From: Mucilaginibacter sp.
Lineage (GTDB): Bacteria; Bacteroidota; Bacteroidia; Sphingobacteriales; Sphingobacteriaceae
Reading direction: 5' to 3'
Assembly (NCBI RefSeq): GCF_025359345.1
Contig: NZ_JANYGQ010000020.1
Coordinates: 1 to 64,000 of the forward strand
Length of the DNA: 64,000 bases
Part shown: one piece after another, positions 10,120-18,652 of the stretch
Position numbering within the stretch: the stretch's first letter is position 1
Layout of the letters: each line of letters starts with the position of its first letter
Notes under the pieces: generated by a model
The model's database searches: none
Seen by the model: only the letters and a program-made list of their open reading frames with translations
Told to the model about the DNA's origin: nothing
Program-made: the position numbers and the translations under genes

Positions 10120-11834
10120 AGGTTTCGGATTTTGTAGCTACATATTTAGAAAAAAGAGGTGTAAAGCATGTTTTTGAGCTATCTGGTGGAATGATAACAC
10201 ATCTTTTAGATTCATTAAACCAGAAAACGTCTATTAATATAATTACCATGCATCATGAACAATCTGCGGCATTTGCAGCAGATGCTTATGGGCGAATTAC
10301 CGGTATACCGGGTATTGCGCTGGCCACCAGCGGGCCGGGGGCAACTAATTTATTAACCGGGATAGGCAGTTGTTATTTTGATTCCTCTCCTGCAATTTTT
10401 ATAACAGGCCAGGTTAATCGTCATGAACAAAAACGCGATAGAAATATAAGGCAACTGGGATTTCAGGAGACAGATATTATTTCGATGGCAAAACCAATTA
10501 CAAAGGCCTGTTTTAAAATCGAAAGCGAACACGAGTTACCTGCTATTTTAGAGCAAGCTTTTTTAATTGCCACCGAGGGCAGGCCGGGCCCGGTGCTGAT
10601 TGACATACCGATGGATATTCAGCGGGCACAAATTGATATTCGGGATTACGGTGTTGTTGCCCCAATTTTGCTGGGACCATCGGCAGCCCAGCTGAAAAAT
10701 ATTTTTGATGATATAAAAAAGGCAAAAAGACCACTGGTATTAGTGGGCAGGGGAGTAAGATCGGCGTTTGCAATAGAGCAACTGAAAATTTTCCTTCAAA
10801 AAACCCAATTGCCTGTAGCGACTACTTTGCTTGCTATCGATGCTTTGGAACATGATTCTCCTTCCAGGGTGGGATTTATCGGGGCTTATGGAAACAGGTG
10901 GGCAAATATCGCATTCGGAGAGTGTGATTTGTTACTTGTGATTGGCAGTCGCCTTGATATCAGGCAAACCGGCGCGGATACCAAATTTTTCGAAAATCGC
11001 AAGATTTATCATGTTGATTGTGAGCAGGATGAGATTAATAATAGGGTAAAAGGTTGTATACCTGTAATTGCTGATGCAAAACAGTTTTTTACCGACTTTG
11101 TTAATGAGGCAGCAACCGAAATTTTTGAAAAGCCAATAGAATGGTATGATTACATAAATGCATTAAGGCTCCAATGGCCTGATACGGCAGAGCTTAAGCC
11201 TGTTGGGATTAATCCCAATGTATTTATTCATGCCTTGTCCCACAATTCGAAATTAACCAAATGTTATTTGGCGGATGTTGGTAGCCATCAAATGTGGACT
11301 GCCCAATCAATAGAGATTTACAAAGATCAGTTATTTTTAACATCAGGAGGGATGGGGGCCATGGGGTTTGCACTGCCGGCTGCCATTGGGGCTTGTTTCG
11401 CGTTGAATTTAAAACCTGTGGTGGCAATAATTGGCGATGGCTGCATGCAATTGAATATCCAGGAACTGCAAACCATTGTGCGTAACAAGTTGCCTGTAAA
11501 AATGGTAGTAATGAATAACAAAAATCTGGGAATGATCCGCCAGTTCCAGGATAGTTATTTTGAATCGAGATATCAGTCGACCTATTGGGGTTATAGTGCC
11601 CCCGATTTTGAAAAAGTTGCAAATGCATACGAAATAAATGCAATTACTATTAATACTGAAGATGAAATAGAAGATGCAATAAAATGGATGTGGAACGACC
11701 AAAATGTGAATTCGCCTGTTTTACTGCAGGTGATGATAGATCCGCATACAAATACTTATCCTAAAATTGCATTTGGCAGGCCTATTACAGAAATGGAACC
11801 GTTTGCAAAACCTATTGAAATGGAAGGTACCTGA
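10116..11834 (+). CDS. Thiamine-diphosphate enzyme of the acetolactate-synthase fold, candidate YerE-like branched-sugar synthase
   Basis: This is a 572-residue ThDP enzyme with the usual PYR, central and PP domains. The catalytic glutamate lies in MHHEQSAAFAADAYGR near the N-terminus, the GPGATN motif follows, and the ThDP/Mg motif runs from G440-D441-G442 to N467-N468. It is one gene with no small regulatory subunit next to it and no other ilv gene around. It sits between a CDP-sugar SDR and rfbH, with a 4-base overlap to the SDR. In Yersinia pseudotuberculosis O:VI, YerE of this family adds an acetaldehyde unit from pyruvate to C3... of the CDP-3,6-dideoxy-4-hexulose pathway intermediate to build the yersiniose branch (known system). 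The same job is inferred here. An ordinary acetolactate synthase is the main alternative. Confidence 0.72.
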   Translation: MKVSDFVATYLEKRGVKHVFELSGGMITHLLDSLNQKTSINIITMHHEQSAAFAADAYGRITGIPGIALATSGPGATNLLTGIGSCYFDSSPAIFITGQVNRHEQKRDRNIRQLGFQETDIISMAKPITKACFKIESEHELPAILEQAFLIATEGRPGPVLIDIPMDIQRAQIDIRDYGVVAPILLGPSAAQLKNIFDDIKKAKRPLVLVGRGVRSAFAIEQLKIFLQKTQLPVATTLLAIDALEHDSPSRVGFIGAYGNRWANIAFGECDLLLVIGSRLDIRQTGADTKFFENRKIYHVDCEQDEINNRVKGCIPVIADAKQFFTDFVNEAATEIFEKPIEWYDYINALRLQWPDTAELKPVGINPNVFIHALSHNSKLTKCYLADVGSHQMWTAQSIEIYKDQLFLTSGGMGAMGFALPAAIGACFALNLKPVVAIIGDGCMQLNIQELQTIVRNKLPVKMVVMNNKNLGMIRQFQDSYFESRYQSTYWGYSAPDFEKVANAYEINAITINTEDEIEDAIKWMWNDQNVNSPVLLQVMIDPHTNTYPKIAFGRPITEMEPFAKPIEMEGT

Positions 11835-11857
11835 TAGATTTATTTATAAATTAAAAC

Positions 11858-13159
11858 ATGTTAAAAAATATTATTGATCCTGAATTAGAAAAAAATCTCA
11901 GGAATATAGCAAAAGCAAAAACCAGCCAGGTTATTATCCCTGGGAAAAATTATATACCGGTTACAGGGAAGGTTTTGGATGAGGATGATATATTATCAGG
12001 AGTTGATGCTGCTTTAGATGGCTGGCTAACTGCCGGGCGCTTTGCCAATGCATTTGAATATGATTTTGCAAAGTATTTTGGAGCCCACAAAGCTTTATTA
12101 GTCAACTCTGGTTCATCGGCAAATTTGGTTGCATTTTACGCGCTTACTTCAACAAAATTGGGCGACCGGGCTATAAAACCCGGCGATGAGGTAATTACAG
12201 TTGCAGCCGGGTTCCCAACGACGGTAAACCCCATGATTCAGTTTGGGGCTATTCCTGTGTTTGTTGACGTTGATATTGCCACCCATAATGTAAAAGCGGA
12301 AGATATAGAAGCCGCTGTATCGCCAAAGACAAAAGCAATTATGATAGCGCATTCATTAGGTAACCCGTTTGATTTGGACGAGGTAATGCGGGTTGCCAAA
12401 AAATATAACCTGTGGGTTGTAGAAGATGACTGTGACTCATTAGGGGCTACTTACAGAGATAAAAAAACAGGCACATTTGGCGATATATCAACTTTCTCGT
12501 TTTACCCGGCACATCATATTACAATGGGCGAAGGCGGCGCTGTTTTAATAAACAATCCTGAATTGGCGAAAATTGCCGAAAGCTTTAGGGATTGGGGGCG
12601 CGATTGCTATTGTGAACCGGGTAAGGATAACACCTGTGGTTGTCGTTTTTCGCAGCAATTAGGTACATTGCCATATGGTTACGATCATAAATATACCTAT
12701 TCTCATATCGGTTTTAATTTAAAGGTTACCGATATGCAGGCTGCTTTCGGGGTTTCGCAATTGAAAAAGCTTGATCACTTTGTACAGCGAAGGCGCGAAA
12801 ATTATAAAGCTCTTTATGAGCGTATGAAGACGCTGGAGGAAATATTTATCCTTCCGGAGCCAACTCCAAACAGCAATCCTTCATGGTTTGGGTTTTTACT
12901 TACTTTGCGCGAAGGCGACGCTGCTGACAGGCACATGCTTGTACAGCACCTGGAAGAGAAAATGATTGGAACGCGTTTGCTTTTTGGCGGAAACCTGCTA
13001 CGCCAGCCAGCTTATGCCAATATTAAGCACCGTACCATCGGAGGGCTTGAAAATACCGATACCATAATGAACCAGTCTTTTTGGATAGGTGTATGGCCCG
13101 GATTAAATGAAAATCACTATGACTATATACTAGATGTGATAAAACAATATATTAATTAG
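11858..13159 (+). CDS. rfbH: CDP-4-keto-6-deoxy-D-glucose 3-dehydrase (E1, PMP and 2Fe-2S)
   Basis: This 433-residue enzyme of the aminotransferase fold removes the C3 hydroxyl of CDP-4-keto-6-deoxyglucose. It uses PMP and an iron-sulfur cluster and needs a reductase partner. The residue that would be the PLP lysine is histidine, H220 in [13 protein letters not shown], as in the characterised Yersinia E1. C192, C250, C252 and C260 reproduce the C-X57-C-X1-C-X7-C cluster motif known for that enzyme. The gene lies 23 bases after the thiamine-diphosphate enzyme gene and ends the CDP-sugar block. Of all genes in the block it gives the firmest evidence for 3-deoxygenation. Confidence 0.96.
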   Translation: MLKNIIDPELEKNLRNIAKAKTSQVIIPGKNYIPVTGKVLDEDDILSGVDAALDGWLTAGRFANAFEYDFAKYFGAHKALLVNSGSSANLVAFYALTSTKLGDRAIKPGDEVITVAAGFPTTVNPMIQFGAIPVFVDVDIATHNVKAEDIEAAVSPKTKAIMIAHSLGNPFDLDEVMRVAKKYNLWVVEDDCDSLGATYRDKKTGTFGDISTFSFYPAHHITMGEGGAVLINNPELAKIAESFRDWGRDCYCEPGKDNTCGCRFSQQLGTLPYGYDHKYTYSHIGFNLKVTDMQAAFGVSQLKKLDHFVQRRRENYKALYERMKTLEEIFILPEPTPNSNPSWFGFLLTLREGDAADRHMLVQHLEEKMIGTRLLFGGNLLRQPAYANIKHRTIGGLENTDTIMNQSFWIGVWPGLNENHYDYILDVIKQYIN

Positions 13160-13166
13160 AAAAAAG

Positions 13167-14330
13167 ATGTCGATAGTCTCAGAAATTAAAAAGAAACTGG
13201 TTGAAATAAAGGTTAACTATTTAAAAAAAGCGCAGTATAAAAATGTTCTTGAAAACCTTGGGTCCAATATTCCGCAATCAGATGATTTTAAAAATAACGA
13301 CTTAGAGAAATGCTTTAGGCAAAAAAACGTTCACACAGAGAATAATGTAATAACAGACCGTATAATTCAAGCGTATAACAAGGCAAAAAAAGTTCAAAAA
13401 ACCTTACCAGGGGCTTTTCAGGTGGGTAATGAATGGTTACCTATCTATGAGAATTATATGAATGATATTATTATCGCTTTAAATACGTTAAATAAAGCTG
13501 ACACAAATAAAATATACGAAAATTTTATGCGTGAAGGTTGTAGCGTAGGATTGCATGGTTTACCATTTAGTATGGAGGATAATTTTTTTAATGGTAAAAT
13601 TTCCAGGCTAAATGGTGACATATACTTGCTTGATTCTATTTATAGATATAATCATTGGAAGGAGCTGACCGCTAACCAATACCAGGTAGGCGACTTGTAT
13701 ATGCCGGACTATGGAAATCCGTACGGATATTATATAAACAATGAGTTTGTGAGAACCGGTGCAGAATATTTTCACTATTACGCCACACGTATTTCGGAGT
13801 TAATTAAAGGCGAAAAAGGGAGAAAAGTGGTGGTGGAGCTTGGGGGCGGGTACGGTGGTCTTGGATATTTCTTAAATAAAGTAATTGATGACGTTACGTA
13901 TGTTGATTTTGATTTGCCGGAAAATATGGCCTTAACTGCATATTACCTAATGAATTGTTACCCGGAAAAGAAAATATTGCTATACGGGGAAGACGATTTT
14001 AATGAAGAAAGTATCTCAGAATACGATGTGATCATAATGCCTAATTTTGAAGTGCTTAACCTTCCTTCGGGAAAAGCCGATTTGGTGTTTAACTCATATA
14101 GTTTGGCGGAGATGTCGACAGAAACGATTAATACCTATATAACTGAATTGAAACGGGCAACAAAAAAACATGTTTTTCATGTAAATCATACCATCAAATC
14201 AAATTCTTTAAAAGCAGACGAGTTTGGTATCGAAGACAAAGACTTTAAACTTGTTTCAAAAAAACCAGCGTTATGGAACTTGGGAAGAGATTCAAAAATG
14301 GATGAATTCGAATACTTGTATTCGAAATAA
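13167..14330 (+). CDS. Putative sugar O-methyltransferase
   Basis: This is a 387-residue protein. Its second half has a Rossmann-type SAM-binding motif (VVVELGGGYGGLGYFL) followed by an acidic segment (DFDLPENMALTAYYL) and a late FHVNHTI motif. These match the family annotated as putative sugar O-methyltransferase in LPS and capsule clusters. The N-terminal 150 residues are lysine- and asparagine-rich and not recognised. It is 7 bases behind rfbH, so it may methylate the sugar made by that block or a neighbouring residue. The acceptor is unknown. The gene is visibly more AT-rich than the upstream CDP-sugar genes. Confidence 0.65.
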   Translation: MSIVSEIKKKLVEIKVNYLKKAQYKNVLENLGSNIPQSDDFKNNDLEKCFRQKNVHTENNVITDRIIQAYNKAKKVQKTLPGAFQVGNEWLPIYENYMNDIIIALNTLNKADTNKIYENFMREGCSVGLHGLPFSMEDNFFNGKISRLNGDIYLLDSIYRYNHWKELTANQYQVGDLYMPDYGNPYGYYINNEFVRTGAEYFHYYATRISELIKGEKGRKVVVELGGGYGGLGYFLNKVIDDVTYVDFDLPENMALTAYYLMNCYPEKKILLYGEDDFNEESISEYDVIIMPNFEVLNLPSGKADLVFNSYSLAEMSTETINTYITELKRATKKHVFHVNHTIKSNSLKADEFGIEDKDFKLVSKKPALWNLGRDSKMDEFEYLYSK

Positions 14331-14457
14331 AAAGAATAATAATTTTGATTGTAGCAGATAGCTAAAAGTTAGCGTATAGGTAATCTGGTATGATTATTAA
14401 ATACACTGCAATTTCAAAGCCCTCCGCGCTAATTATAAATATGCCTAACCACGTATA

Positions 14458-15807
14458 ATGAAGTCCATAATAAAGGTGTTTTCCGCGAAACTGGGGATTG
14501 ATGGAGCCATTGCGTATACAATACTGACCAGGGTTATACAGGCTGGCAGCGGCCTTATATCAATTATTTTTATTGCGAAGTTTTTATCGTCGAACGAGCA
14601 GGGGTACTATTACACATTTGCCAGCGTTTTGGCGATACAAATATTTTTTGAATTGGGTTTAAGCGGCATAATAACACAATATGCCGCTCACGAATTTGCT
14701 CATTTAAGCCTGACCGCAGACTTCCAATTAGCAGGCGAAGAGTTTCATAAATCACGATTGTCATCGCTGCTTCGATTTTGTGTTAAATGGTTTGCAATTA
14801 TATCCGGAATTTTGTTTTTTATTTTATTGGCAGTTGGTTTCTTCTTTTTCTCCTCATATAATAAAGACTTAAATATTTCCTGGCACTACCCATGGGTTAT
14901 ACTTTGTGTAGCTACATCGTTAAACCTTTTTATCGACCCGGTACTTGCATTTTTTGATGGCCTTAATCAGGTAAAGGATATGTCAAAGGTGCGGCTGATT
15001 CAAAAAATAGCCAATATTGTTTTGTTATTTGTGTTTTTTCTGTGTGGATTTAAATTATATGCAGCTGCTTTAGCTTCCTTAATTGCAATCGGGATCAATT
15101 ACATCCAGGTGATTTTCTCTAACAGAATAAAATTATTAAAAGCCGTGTGGCGTGCTCAAAGCAAATGGAAAATAAATTATTTAAAAGAAATATTTCCCCT
15201 GCAATGGAAAATTGCATTGAGCTGGATAAGCGGTTATTTCATATTTCAATTGTTTATCCCGGTTTTGTTTGCAACAGAAGGCCCAATAGTAGCCGGGCAA
15301 ATGGGGATGACGCTGGCGGCGTTAAATGGTGTGCTATCCGTATCAATTAGCTGGATTACTACCAAAGTACCCCTGTTTTCAGGTTTAATTGCCAAAAAGG
15401 AATATGAAAAGTTAAATGAAAAATTTAATTTAATCACAAAGCAAGCATGCCTGATTTGTGCGCTTTGCCTGGGTATATTTATTATTTTTGTTGAAATAGT
15501 ACGACATTTTCATTTCCCGGTCGGCAACCGGTTTTTGCCAACTTTTCCACTTGTTTTATTAACCATCTGCACTTTTATCAGCCAATTTATTTTCGCTTTG
15601 GCCACGTATTTACGCTGCCACAAAAAAGAGCCCTTTTTGGTCCAGTCAATTGTAATGGGCATCTTAAGTGCGTTATCAACAATATTTTTAGGTAAATATT
15701 TTGGCGTAAATGGTATCACGATAGGTTACACAACACTAATGATATTTGCGGGACTACTTTGGGTGACTATAATTTTTAAAAACAAAAAATTGGAATGGCA
15801 TCATTAG
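14458..15807 (+). CDS. Wzx-type polysaccharide flippase
   Basis: This is a 449-residue, very hydrophobic protein with about twelve predicted membrane segments and the N-terminal pattern of the MATE/Wzx superfamily (SGLISIIFIAKFLSSNEQGYYYTFASVLAIQIFFELGL, split by loops). It should flip undecaprenyl-linked repeat units across the inner membrane. A 127-base spacer lies upstream, and the 3' end overlaps the next glycosyltransferase gene by 13 bases. Flippases diverge strongly, so substrate cannot be read from the sequence. A second flippase is at 42485-43747. Confidence 0.82.
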   Translation: MKSIIKVFSAKLGIDGAIAYTILTRVIQAGSGLISIIFIAKFLSSNEQGYYYTFASVLAIQIFFELGLSGIITQYAAHEFAHLSLTADFQLAGEEFHKSRLSSLLRFCVKWFAIISGILFFILLAVGFFFFSSYNKDLNISWHYPWVILCVATSLNLFIDPVLAFFDGLNQVKDMSKVRLIQKIANIVLLFVFFLCGFKLYAAALASLIAIGINYIQVIFSNRIKLLKAVWRAQSKWKINYLKEIFPLQWKIALSWISGYFIFQLFIPVLFATEGPIVAGQMGMTLAALNGVLSVSISWITTKVPLFSGLIAKKEYEKLNEKFNLITKQACLICALCLGIFIIFVEIVRHFHFPVGNRFLPTFPLVLLTICTFISQFIFALATYLRCHKKEPFLVQSIVMGILSALSTIFLGKYFGVNGITIGYTTLMIFAGLLWVTIIFKNKKLEWHH

Positions 15808-16865
15808 GGGAGACTATATTAACAATTGCTATACCCACTTATAATAGAGCTGTATTCCTAAATAAAGCTTTAAATAGCATTCAAACTCAACTAATCGGCT
15901 ATGAAGATTTAGTTGAAATTATTGTATCTGATAATTGCTCAACTGATAATACCGCTGAAACGGTTACGGCTTTCATCGATAACGGAGTAAATGTAAGGTA
16001 CATTATTAATGCTGCTAACATTGGCGCTGATTTAAATATTGCCCAGTGCTTTTTAGAAGCGCACAGTAAATTTGTACTTATTTTAGGAGACGACGATTTT
16101 TTTCTAGCCGGTGCAATTGAAAAAATTATAGCAATTATACAAAATAAGGGAGATGCGGGTATAATTTTTGTTAATGGTGCTTCGTATAATGATAAGTTTG
16201 AAGTAATAAAAACACCTTCATCTCAGGATGGTAGTTTCGATGTATACCACAACAAATCTGATTTTGTTAAAAGAGTAAATTATTATTTAACGTTTATATC
16301 TGGCAATATCATAAAAAAGGAATTGGTTGATAAGGATGTTAACCTTGATGATTTTAAAAAAACAAACTTAATTCAGTTGGGATGGGTTATACCGGCATTT
16401 ATAAATTCGCCTTACAACGTTGTTGTAGAGGAAAATCTCTTGGGTATCGGCAGTGTTGAAAATACCGGGGGCTATAAATTATTTGATGTTTTTGGCGAAA
16501 AGTTTAATTTAATAATGAAAGCTTTTATTGCGAAAGGGTTCAATCAAAAGTATATCAATATCGTAAATAATAGTCTTATCATTTCTTTCTTTCCTCCCTT
16601 TTTGGTAATGAACAAATCGGCAGCAAATGGTAGGTTGGTGAGTGAAGATCCGTCGCCGGTACTATACTCTAACTTTAAAAAATACGGCGCTTTTTGGGTG
16701 GCATTGTTCCCAATATTACTTTTACCACGTCAATTTTGTAGATTTGGTATCGCTGGTTCGATGTTGCTCAAAAAGATGACAGATGTCAGGAGCATTCTTT
16801 TCGCCCGACTTAACAAGAATACCATTAGGATTGAAAAGGGTTACTACAGTTATCAATCAAAGTAA
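15795..16865 (+). CDS. Glycosyltransferase family 2
   Basis: This is a 356-residue GT-A transferase. The N-terminus has the GT2 signature LTIAIPTYNRAVFLNKAL, then VSDNCSTDNT and the metal-binding acidic motif LGDDDFF. The C-terminal half is divergent, with one hydrophobic segment (FWVALFPILLLPRQF). It starts within the flippase gene, and its TAA directly precedes the GTG of the acyltransferase gene, so all three are likely co-translated. The transferred sugar is unknown. Confidence 0.83.
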   Translation: MASLGETILTIAIPTYNRAVFLNKALNSIQTQLIGYEDLVEIIVSDNCSTDNTAETVTAFIDNGVNVRYIINAANIGADLNIAQCFLEAHSKFVLILGDDDFFLAGAIEKIIAIIQNKGDAGIIFVNGASYNDKFEVIKTPSSQDGSFDVYHNKSDFVKRVNYYLTFISGNIIKKELVDKDVNLDDFKKTNLIQLGWVIPAFINSPYNVVVEENLLGIGSVENTGGYKLFDVFGEKFNLIMKAFIAKGFNQKYINIVNNSLIISFFPPFLVMNKSAANGRLVSEDPSPVLYSNFKKYGAFWVALFPILLLPRQFCRFGIAGSMLLKKMTDVRSILFARLNKNTIRIEKGYYSYQSK

Positions 16866-17504
16866 GTGAGTTATATCAAAAAGATTTTAAAAAATGCGTT
16901 TTATGTATTTGTGCTGCTAATTTATAATAAGCTTACCAAAATACTTATAAATTATACAAAGCGGGTACTTTCTCTAATTTACGGAAACATGATCAAGACC
17001 GAACTGAAAGAGATCGGTCCGGCGTTTTACCTGCAATATCCTGTTACACTTAAAGGTGGAAAATATATTACTATAGGCAATAATTTTTCTACCCGGGCAA
17101 GGCTGCGTATTGAGGCATGGGATGAATATCAGGGCGATAAATACCAGCCTAAGATAAAGATCGGCGACAATGTTAATATAAACTTCGACTGCCATATCGG
17201 CGCAATAAATTACATAGAAATTGGCGACAATGTTTTGATAGGTAGCAAGGTGCTCATTACCGATCATTCACACGGTGAAGTTTCGGCGAACAATTTATTA
17301 ACAGCTGCAAGTCAACGCCCACTATTTTCAAAAGGCCCGGTAATAATTGAGAAGAATGTTTGGATAGGGGAAGGTGCCGCTATTTTGGCCGGTGTTAGGG
17401 TCGGCGAAAATTCCATAATTGGCGCAAATGCAGTAGTTACTTCAGATGTCCCTAATAATTGCGTAATAGGTGGGATACCAGCGCGAATTTTAAAACAGTT
17501 TTAA
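16866..17504 (+). CDS. Left-handed beta-helix (hexapeptide-repeat) acyltransferase
   Basis: This is a 212-residue protein starting with GTG directly after the preceding stop. A short hydrophobic, lysine-rich N-terminus leads into hexapeptide repeats (IGDNVNINFDCHIGAINYIEIGDNVLIGSKV) and then the typical active-site region TDHSHGEV and end NNCVIGGIPARILKQF. It is of the WbbJ/maltose-acetyltransferase type, so it probably O-acetylates a sugar of the polysaccharide. The GTG start keeps the whole fold; the next in-frame ATG lies about 40 codons further in. Confidence 0.85.
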   Translation: MSYIKKILKNAFYVFVLLIYNKLTKILINYTKRVLSLIYGNMIKTELKEIGPAFYLQYPVTLKGGKYITIGNNFSTRARLRIEAWDEYQGDKYQPKIKIGDNVNINFDCHIGAINYIEIGDNVLIGSKVLITDHSHGEVSANNLLTAASQRPLFSKGPVIIEKNVWIGEGAAILAGVRVGENSIIGANAVVTSDVPNNCVIGGIPARILKQF

Positions 17505-17509
17505 TATAA

Positions 17510-18589
17510 ATGGCAAATAAGGAAAAGAAAGCGCGTGTTATTGCATTTTATTTACCACAATTTCATCCAACGCCTGAAAATGACGTTTTTTGGGGAAAGG
17601 GGTTTACGGAATGGACAAATGTTGGCAAAGCCAAGCCGCTGTTTAAAGGCCACTATCAACCACATGTGCCGGCGGATTTGGGCTATTATGATTTAAGATT
17701 GCCCGAAACCAGGGAAGCACAGGCAGATTTGGCAAAGGAATATGGGATAGAGGGTTTTTGTTACTGGCATTATTGGTTTGGTGACGGTAAAAGAACGTTA
17801 GAGCGGCCATTTGCCGAAGTATTGAAAAGCGAGAAACCTGATTTGCCTTTCTGCGTAGGCTGGGCAAACGAAACCTGGAGTGGAATTTGGCATGGCGAAG
17901 ACAAAAAAGTGCTGATTGAGCAAAAGTATCCGGGCAAAGCAGACTACGAACAACATTTTTTAAGTCTGGTGGATGCGTTTAAAGATCCACGCTATATTAA
18001 AGTTGATGGAAAACCATTAGTTTATATTTACCGGCCGTTTCAAATTCCTGATATTAATGTGTTTTTTGAAGCATGGAGGGGGCTTGCCGTTGAGCATGGA
18101 CTGGCTGATATTTATTTTGTTGGCCATTGTCAGCAGTTTGAGCAAAAAAACGAAATACTTCAACTTGGATTCGACGCTGTAAATATTTCAAGAATATTTG
18201 ATATAGAGAGATTTACAACCTCAAAAATTAAACGTGGTGTTTTACATCGTGTGTTTAAAAAACTAAGGACATACGACTATGAAAAGGCGTCGGCATATTT
18301 TGTGGGTAGCGAGGAGACTGAGTTAAATTGTATCCCAACTATAATTCCTAATTGGGATAACTCACCAAGGAGCGGCACCAGGGCGTACATAATGACTAAC
18401 TCAACACCTGGCAAATTTCAAAAACATATTAAAGATGTTTTTAAAATTATTGAGCACAAGCCAGAAGAAAACAGGCTGGTATTTTTAAAGTCATGGAACG
18501 AATGGGCCGAGGGCAACTATGTTGAACCCGACTTGGTTTATGGAAGGGGATATTTGGAAGCAATTCAGGACGAAGTATTGGTTAAATAA
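17510..18589 (+). CDS. WbsX-type (GH99-like domain) glycan biosynthesis protein
   Basis: This 359-residue protein matches the WbsX family found in O-antigen and capsule clusters. It has RVIAFYLPQFHP at the start, FWGKGFTEWTNV, GFCYWHYWF, WANETWSG in the middle and WNEWAEGNYVEPD near the end. The fold resembles family-99 endo-alpha-mannosidases, and the aromatic and acidic residues suggest a sugar-binding cleft. Whether members act as glycosyltransferases or hydrolases has not been settled. It follows the acyltransferase gene by 5 bases. Confidence 0.83.
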   Translation: MANKEKKARVIAFYLPQFHPTPENDVFWGKGFTEWTNVGKAKPLFKGHYQPHVPADLGYYDLRLPETREAQADLAKEYGIEGFCYWHYWFGDGKRTLERPFAEVLKSEKPDLPFCVGWANETWSGIWHGEDKKVLIEQKYPGKADYEQHFLSLVDAFKDPRYIKVDGKPLVYIYRPFQIPDINVFFEAWRGLAVEHGLADIYFVGHCQQFEQKNEILQLGFDAVNISRIFDIERFTTSKIKRGVLHRVFKKLRTYDYEKASAYFVGSEETELNCIPTIIPNWDNSPRSGTRAYIMTNSTPGKFQKHIKDVFKIIEHKPEENRLVFLKSWNEWAEGNYVEPDLVYGRGYLEAIQDEVLVK

Positions 18590-18652
18590 TGATAGCTTTG
18601 AATTTTAGTGAATTGAAATAGAAGCAAAACCTTATATTTTAGACTTTAAAAA

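Noticed and set aside
11224..11643. Long minus-strand open frame of 139 codons
   Set aside because: It lies entirely within the thiamine-diphosphate enzyme gene and has no protein-like features.
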